Source: Reticulitermes lucifugus (taxonomy: Eukaryota; Arthropoda; Insecta; Blattodea; Rhinotermitidae). Taken from it: a stretch of DNA of 21,791 bases. The notes under the pieces are model-generated. The model saw only the letters and a program-made list of their open reading frames with translations. It was not told where the DNA came from and did no database searches. Of the stretch, positions 16,668 through 21,791 are shown piece by piece. The stretch lies in NCBI GenBank assembly GCA_026260175.1, contig JAKCWW010000194.1:21226-43016 (forward strand), given 5' to 3'. The position numbers were made by a program, and so were the translations under genes. How positions within the stretch are numbered: the stretch's first letter is position 1; every line of letters starts with the position of its first letter.

Positions 16668-19423
16668 CTAGCGCAAAATCTGTTTTAAAGAAATAATGGG
16701 TTTCCTAAAGATATAGATGTCTGTACACACACGGTTGGCAGCCGAAACACATCTAGCAGACGGAGAGTTTTTACAAGTAGCAGTAAACAGGGAGGAGTTT
16801 CTAAAATTACGAGGAAGAACTCGAATGCCAGTAGTATCCAAAAGAGACGAACAACATTTTAAACCTGAATAAACAGAAGTAAAATAAAGCATCGACATAA
16901 AGTCTTCTGTCGTGCAGGGTATGAAGCTTCAGAAATTTAAGAAAATCTTCGTAAGTAACATGGCCATGAGTAAAAAAACGATGTTGACATATGGCTACGA
17001 ACTTCCGCTGAATGCGTTCCAGCTTTCTGGCGTCAGTAAACGTTATAGAGTTCCATACAGGAAAGGCATACTCAAGTTTGGGCCTAACTAGTGTAACGTA
17101 CAAGATAAACAAGCTATCAAGGGTAGAAAAGAAATAGGTTATAGTTCGTATTAAGCCCAGCATCCTTACGGATTGGGAGAAAATGTAGTCTACATGTGCG
17201 TGGAAATAAGTTGTACCCCAAGGTCTTTGATAGTGTCCGTACGGGTTATAGAAGAGTCACATATTTTATAAATATAGTAAAGAACACTTGTTTTCCTAGT
17301 CAAGGCAATATCCCTAGTTTTCCTTATGTTTAATTTCATGAGGTTAGCAGTACGCCAACCTTTTATATGTTCAATATCAGATTACAGCAGAATTCAATCG
17401 TCAAAGGAATTTATAGCAAGAAACTTTAACAGTCATCAGCAAAAATAAACATTTAGAATGCTTAATTACATTACAAAGCTCGTTAATGAAAACATTAAAA
17501 AGCAAAGGACCTAAAATAGATCCTTGTGGGACCCCCGAAAGAACTTCGAAAGGTAAAGAAAAGGTGTCTAAGATGCGTACAGAAGATTTCCGATTAGTGA
17601 GGTAACTACGAAACCAGTTCATGTAACCGTCTGAAAGCCAATGGGCACGAAGTTTGTGAAGTAAAATACGATGCGAGACAAGGTAAAATGCACTGCTAAG
17701 GTCAAAATAATTAGAATCAACTTGACAGTGAGAACTAATCAGAGGAGAAATAAAACCAAGATAAGCTACCAAATTAGTTGTTGTAGCTTTGGCTTTTAAA
17801 AAACCATGTTGACTGGGATTCAATTTATGTGTAAAATAATGTGACATGTGATAGTGCATAAAAAATTCAAAAACTGTGGAAATGTTATTTAAAAGAGAAA
17901 TCGGTCTGTAATTACTAACAGAAGAACTGTTACCTTATTTTCAACATAGGCGCAATGACAGCTTTTTTCCACAGCGTTGGAAAGTGTTCCCGTGACAGAC
18001 TAAGATCGAAAACATATTTAAGCAGCGGTGCGAATATTGTAGAACAGCCCTTTATGATGACACCAGGTATACCATCAAGTCCGACAGACCTGCAGGGTCT
18101 AAGGCGTTTTATAGATTTCAAAATGTCTAATTCGGAAATGGGAGGCAACTACAAAATATCACTGGACAATAGAGCAAAGCGAGAGCCCACAAGAGCAAGA
18201 GAAGACGTGTTTTGCAAAAGCTGCAGCTACCTCGACAGGTTCAACTACATTTTTACCATTTACATCAAGATTAATAGAATAGGAATTAGTTCCCTAAAAG
18301 AGGATACATACTTCCAAAATTTGGTAGGTTGAGTTTTTAGATCATCGTCTACGCTCTTACACCAATTAAGTCTGTCAGACTTAATTGTAATTTTAACAAG
18401 CTTTCGGTAGTGGGAAAGTTTACTGTAATAATACTCGGTTTTACTTTTCTTGTATCGCCTATAAAAATAACTCTTTTCCCGAATATAGTAAACTAATGTA
18501 TGAGAAAACCAGTGAGGGAATCTTGACTTTATAATAACACCACAGGGTATTGATAAATCCATAGCTTGAAGAATAACATTGGTAAAACTGTCTACTGCAG
18601 CATCTACTGTTATTACTATACACACATGACCAGTCATGATTAGAAAGAAAACTGAATAACAAGCTATAGACTCCTAATGCATATTTACGGTAGGAGTGCT
18701 CATGATATGACGTAGAATTATGCAGATCCAAAGGAATTTCGATGAAAATAGACAGATGGCAGGAATCGGGCTCGACAACACCTACGTCAGCAAAGAATAA
18801 GTTAACACGACTGAAATTAGTAAAAATTGGGTCAAGAGAGTTGTCAGGCAATAGGCATTGAGTCAGACCTGAGAGGCAGATTGAGATGTAAATTTGCGTC
18901 ACTTTTAGTTTTGAATAAAAATTACAGTTTGGTAGAGGCAAACCTCTCTCCCAATCAAAATTAGGAGCATTAAAATCCCCAATCAAGAGAACACTCTGAT
19001 TTTTAGTATCAGGTTTTCTCAAAAAGAAATTATTAGAAATAACGCCCGGTTTTGGGGGGGGGGATAGTGATTACCAATAAGTAAACTTCAACCGTTTTGA
19101 GTGGAAATTTTGACCCAGACACATTCCTCGTACAAATGTAGATCATACCTGCGTTTAAAGGTAAGAACTCTAGATGAAACGGCTATTAGAACACCACCAC
19201 CCCTAAATTTAGTACTACTAACCCTATCAGAACGGAAGATAGTGAAAGAATCTGGAAATAGTTTGTGATCGAAACACATGTCATTTAACCATGTCTCAGT
19301 TAAATAAATGATTTGAAAATCCATGGAAAATACATTATCAAACAGTTCGGTTTGTTTGGTCCTAAGACCTCAAACATTTTGATAAAATATTTCGAAATTA
19401 GTTTTAGATTGAGCATCAGACAT
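16668..19423 (-). pseudogene. LINE ORF2, endonuclease-reverse transcriptase remnant
   Basis: ATG at 19421-19423 opens an endonuclease-type N-terminus (FEIFYQN), then LTETWL (19286-19303), GGGVLIAV and GDFN (18969-18980). A late DSCH (SDH-like) follows. The linker around 18540-18260 (RRYKKSK, FWKYVSSFR) precedes reverse transcriptase: GLDGIP near 18085, NYRPISLL near 17910, motif A FDLSSAF with Asp at 17701-17703, GVPQGS (17518-17535), and FADD (17432-17443) in a shifted frame. The C-terminal part has LERIQRKF (about 17010) and CVSAANRVC near 16735. It would nick target DNA and copy element RNA. Breaks seen: TGA at about codon 18, a frameshift at a 10-base C run (19054-19063), and shifts near 17937, before FADD and at about 16860-16900. 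Confidence 0.88.
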
Positions 19424-19461
19424 GGAAAAGTCACGCACGTTTCCGTCACAATACTTTACCA

Positions 19462-20711
19462 TTAAATATGTGGTGTGGCGCCTCTCCCATGGACCACATC
19501 TGTCAGTGCAACAGGGCCAGATGTAGGGGCAGCCAAGCTACTGGTTGCACCAGGTGACGGGGACCTAGATGTGACATGTGAATCCGAATTAAGAATTTGG
19601 TCAGGGCTAAGACGTCCATAAAATGGTGCGATTAAACACCCATCAGGCCACACACCTGTGTTGTGAATGAGGGGAAAGTCATCTTCCGCAACAGAAACGT
19701 GAAAGGAGGCGTATGCATTAAATTTGGTTTTGAGTTTCGTACAAACAATCGATGAAAGCTTTGGTTGCTCCTTTAGCGAGTGCTCAACGTCACGCGCGGA
19801 GACTTCCGGGGAGAAACGCCAAACAAACAAAGCTTTAGTTTTGACCCTATTGGAAACAACAGGAAGGGATGAAGAATTACACAACCCGTAAACAGGGGTC
19901 CCAAATTTTCTCCCCGTTTTGTTATTTTCACTAGAATTCACTGTTCTAATATCACCAAGTTTTTCCTGGTCACTGTAACGAAACCATCTTCAGCAGGGTT
20001 ACCAGGTGACGTAGTTACATCAGCAGAGTCCATTTTTGCTGTAGTAGGGACTTCAGCTATTGTACTCACAGCCGTACGTTTCTGGATAGAACTAATTAAA
20101 TTCCTGGAGCTTTTGGATGTATTCACGGTCCTTGCCTGTTGTTGATTGCTTGCTAGGGCGTCTTTCTATGACATGACCCCTGCTTTGGAGGACGAGGCCC
20201 CAGCTGCTGTTTCCACATGGCACGACTTTGTGGACAGAAGTTCTTGCACTTCACAAATTTGGACTTTCAAGACAGCGCTGTCACTCATAAGTTTGGCAAC
20301 CTCAGCGGTTAAGTTGGTGACCATAGCTAGGAGCTTCTCAACCAAATTGATAGTGGTCTGCCCATTGAGCTGCACTGTTTCAATCTGAACACTGAGGGAC
20401 TCATCACTCGTAAGTTCAGGCAAATCTAATTCCCTCTCCGGAGGTATAACTTTCTTTGTAGCATCAGATGGGGAAAAAGAGCACTGAGGTTTGACTGGCG
20501 TGTCATCGTTCCTAGTGGATCTTATTAGCTTGGTGCACGCCACACATTTGAAGGAAGACTTTCCAGCAGAAGTGAAAAACACCTGATCACTGTCACTGAT
20601 TTGTACGCACGAACAGTGGAAGAGCAGATCACATATCCCACAACGTATAGTTTTTTGTTTCCCACAGAAGGGCTTTTCGCAAACCGAACACAATTCTTTG
20701 CTAGCTGCCAC
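19462..20711 (-). pseudogene. LINE ORF1, PHD-finger RNA-binding protein remnant
   Basis: The N-terminus has a clear PHD zinc finger: Cys8, Cys11, Cys24, Cys27, His32, Cys35, Cys56 and Cys59, i.e. C4HC3 spacing. A Leu/Val-rich heptad-like stretch around residues 105-160 follows (LVEKLLAMVTNLTAEVAKL), then a C-terminal domain around 19850-19600 (KTKALFVWRF, then GVWPDGCLIAPFYG) typical of ORF1 in this LINE group. ORF1 proteins bind element RNA in ribonucleoprotein particles. Damage: the first codon of the frame is GTG (20709-20711), so an ATG start may have been lost. There is an in-frame TAG at 20163-20165 and a single-base frameshift near an A run at about 19956-19960. The frame ends at TAA 19462-19464. 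It is not functional. Confidence 0.82.
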
Positions 20712-20802
20712 GAGCTAGCCGTAGAATGTAACCAGCACATGTATGTAAGTAGGCACTTACCGGAGCACACACAAACACGTCCCCTCGCTCCGGAGGCTCG
20801 AA
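20712..20802 (-). other. LINE 5' leader
   Basis: About 90 bp between the candidate duplication and the ORF1 frame. The first 30 bases are GC-rich, unlike the flanks, as is common for the 5' end of non-LTR elements with an internal promoter. A CGGTAAGTGC string (20753-20762) resembles a splice donor, but I have no evidence that it is used. Confidence 0.5.
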
Positions 20803-20815
20803 ACATAATAATAAT
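20803..20815. repeat. candidate LINE target-site duplication, 5' side
   Basis: An exact match to 16428-16440, with a further AA of the AAT run. The low-complexity caveat applies. Confidence 0.5.
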
Positions 20816-20924
20816 AACTTACATGCAGTACAATCGTAACTTGACATGTAAAAATAATACATTTTGACTCTGACTTGCGGAACAGAGACAGCTCCAACAG
20901 CATATTGATTACAAAAAATGGGGG

Positions 20925-21150
20925 CTACAGTTCCGATAAATTAGGGTTCAATTTCCAGCAGGAACAAACAATAGAGCGTCCAGAGCTGCCATGGAGCCCA
21001 CCAAAAGGTACTAGAGGCTCATTCCCTGGGCGTACAACGGCCGGGGAGTGTCGCTGACTATTCACTCCATCTACTGCCGTGATTAAGGATGAGTGGTCTA
21101 GACCTTCACAGCCCCATATGATATAACTGCTTGCACAGGGAAACGTTACC
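20925..21150 (+). mobile_element. tRNA-derived SINE, family 1
   Basis: GGTTCAATTTCC (20945-20956) is a B-box-like segment. GAGCGTCCAGAGCTGCC (20974-20990) and the 3' blocks (CGGCCGGGGAGTGTCGCTGA, then CTGCCGTGATTAAGG, then TTGCACAGGG near 21131) align with the copies at 10895-11143 and 7209-7479. Head and tail limits are approximate. It lies about 120 bp upstream of the LINE 5' end. Confidence 0.6.
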
Positions 21151-21155
21151 TCAAT

Positions 21156-21463
21156 TTAATTTATTACATTATTATTATATTATTATATTATTTATTACTG
21201 CAAGTGGGTTTATACCCGACGGCAGTGGTACTACAATGACACATAACACAGAATAACATACATCACAAAAATTAACAAACAAAACAATACACAACACGCA
21301 AACTTACAAAAACAATAAAACACACATACTACAAAAAGAAAGAGTAGCTAAGCCTAAATAAAGAAACATAACACAGAATAACATAATCACAAAAAATAAC
21401 AACACACAAACTTACAAAAACAATAAAACACATACAACAAAAAGAAAGAGTAGCTAAGCCTAA
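21156..21463 (-). mobile_element. probable 3' end of a second non-LTR element
   Basis: Minus strand: an A-poor 3' region ends in CGTCGGGTATAAACCCACTT (near 21204-21223) followed by an (AAT)/(ATA) tail (about 21160-21200). This organisation matches the 3' end of a LINE of the CR1/Jockey type. No coding part is present before the window ends. The family is not identified. Confidence 0.4.
21241..21463. repeat. imperfect tandem duplication, about 100-117-bp unit
   Basis: Copy 1 (21241-21357) and copy 2 (21366-21463) both begin acataacacagaataacata and end with a shared GAAAGAGTAGCTAAGCCTAA. Copy 2 lacks about 20 bases. It lies inside the presumed 3' untranslated region of the second LINE-like element. 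Confidence 0.85.
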
Positions 21464-21791
21464 CAAAAAAAATGCTAACGTAGATGAAACAGATTAAAAT
21501 AATTTGGTATACCAATCAATGAGTCAACCATACTATACAAAAATAAAATTCCATATTTTGAAAAAGTGATACACATTTCTCCAGGACCTTCACTTCACTC
21601 CACTTCTCTAAGCTTATATACACATCACGGCACCCCCGTTATGCCTCCCTTTACTTCACTTCACTTCACTGCAATTTTAGATGGTTTTCCCACACTTCTA
21701 TACCCTTCATTTCACCTCACTTATCACTTTCCTAACCTCTTCCTAAAAATACTCGGCTTACAAGGGAAAGTCCCTAAAGCATCTGCAGGTA
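21464..21791. other. no gene; CACTT-rich simple sequence
   Basis: Several TTCAC/CACTT pentamer clusters occur at about 21589-21607 and 21651-21672. Nothing else is recognised up to the window end. Confidence 0.55.

Larger units (their letters stand above)
16441..20802 (-). mobile_element. CR1/Jockey-superfamily LINE, near full length, inactivated
   Basis: A 4.36-kb non-LTR retrotransposon read on the minus strand. It has a GC-rich 5' leader (20802-20712), a PHD-finger ORF1 (20711-19462), a 38-nt gap, ORF2 with apurinic endonuclease and reverse transcriptase (19423-16668), and an A-poor 3' untranslated region with an (ATT)-like end rather than poly(A). A PHD ORF1 and a microsatellite tail suit the CR1 group better than Jockey itself, but the clade is my inference. 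Both ORFs are broken by nonsense codons and frameshifts, so the copy cannot move on its own. The apparent complete 5' end and flanking 13-bp match suggest a full-length insertion that later decayed. Confidence 0.88.

Noticed and set aside
17955..18332. 125-codon plus-strand frame
   Set aside because: It is antisense to the LINE reverse transcriptase, which explains its length.
20146..20867. Plus-strand frames over ORF1
   Set aside because: They are shadows of the minus-strand PHD ORF1.
1..21791. CRISPR array, bacterial operon or prophage
   Set aside because: No spaced direct repeats, no ribosome binding sites or dense ORFs; composition and elements are those of an animal genome.

Overview
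The window looks like intergenic or intronic DNA from a large, AT-rich, repeat-laden animal genome, most likely an insect. I would guess a polyneopteran such as a cockroach or termite. The evidence is a CR1/Jockey-superfamily LINE of arthropod style, several tRNA-derived SINEs with insect-like 3' domains, many microsatellites, and no convincing host exon, tRNA gene or rRNA. The longest open frames outside the LINE lack domains, mostly begin at non-ATG codons, or lie inside SINEs. I treat them as chance frames.

Layout: 1-200 is two exact copies of a 97-bp tandem unit. Positions 570-3470 hold hammerhead-ribozyme-like motifs, including a large foldback at 870-1380. A tRNA-derived SINE with a perfect 13-bp target-site duplication sits at 4347-4645. 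A very regular foldback with 140-bp arms (about 95% matched) is at 5804-6113. A SINE cluster covers 7209-7956. Isolated SINEs lie at 10563-10700, 10895-11143 and about 15368-15440. Further foldbacks are at 13876-14005 and 15048-15165. A nearly full-length but inactivated LINE on the minus strand fills 16441-20802. It has a PHD-finger ORF1, then endonuclease and reverse transcriptase in ORF2, and is bounded by a possible 13-bp duplication. A SINE (20925-21150) and what looks like the 3' end of another LINE (21156-21463) close the window.

The most interesting pattern is shared by the four foldbacks. Each arm carries, reading outward from the centre, the plan of a small type I hammerhead ribozyme: CUGANGA, a stem II hairpin, GAA, a short palindromic ACAUGU or ACGU, one unpaired base, and a closing stem I. 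In three foldbacks the stem I sequences differ but still pair (GGC/GCC, AGUCC/GGACU, ACAGC/GCUGU). Stem II also differs and still pairs. That covariation argues for a conserved RNA fold. Hammerheads of this kind are known from Penelope-like elements and retrozymes. Paired inverted hammerheads in short foldback elements would be an unusual arrangement, and I propose it as the candidate undescribed system. All of this was read by eye; nothing was searched or folded by computer.
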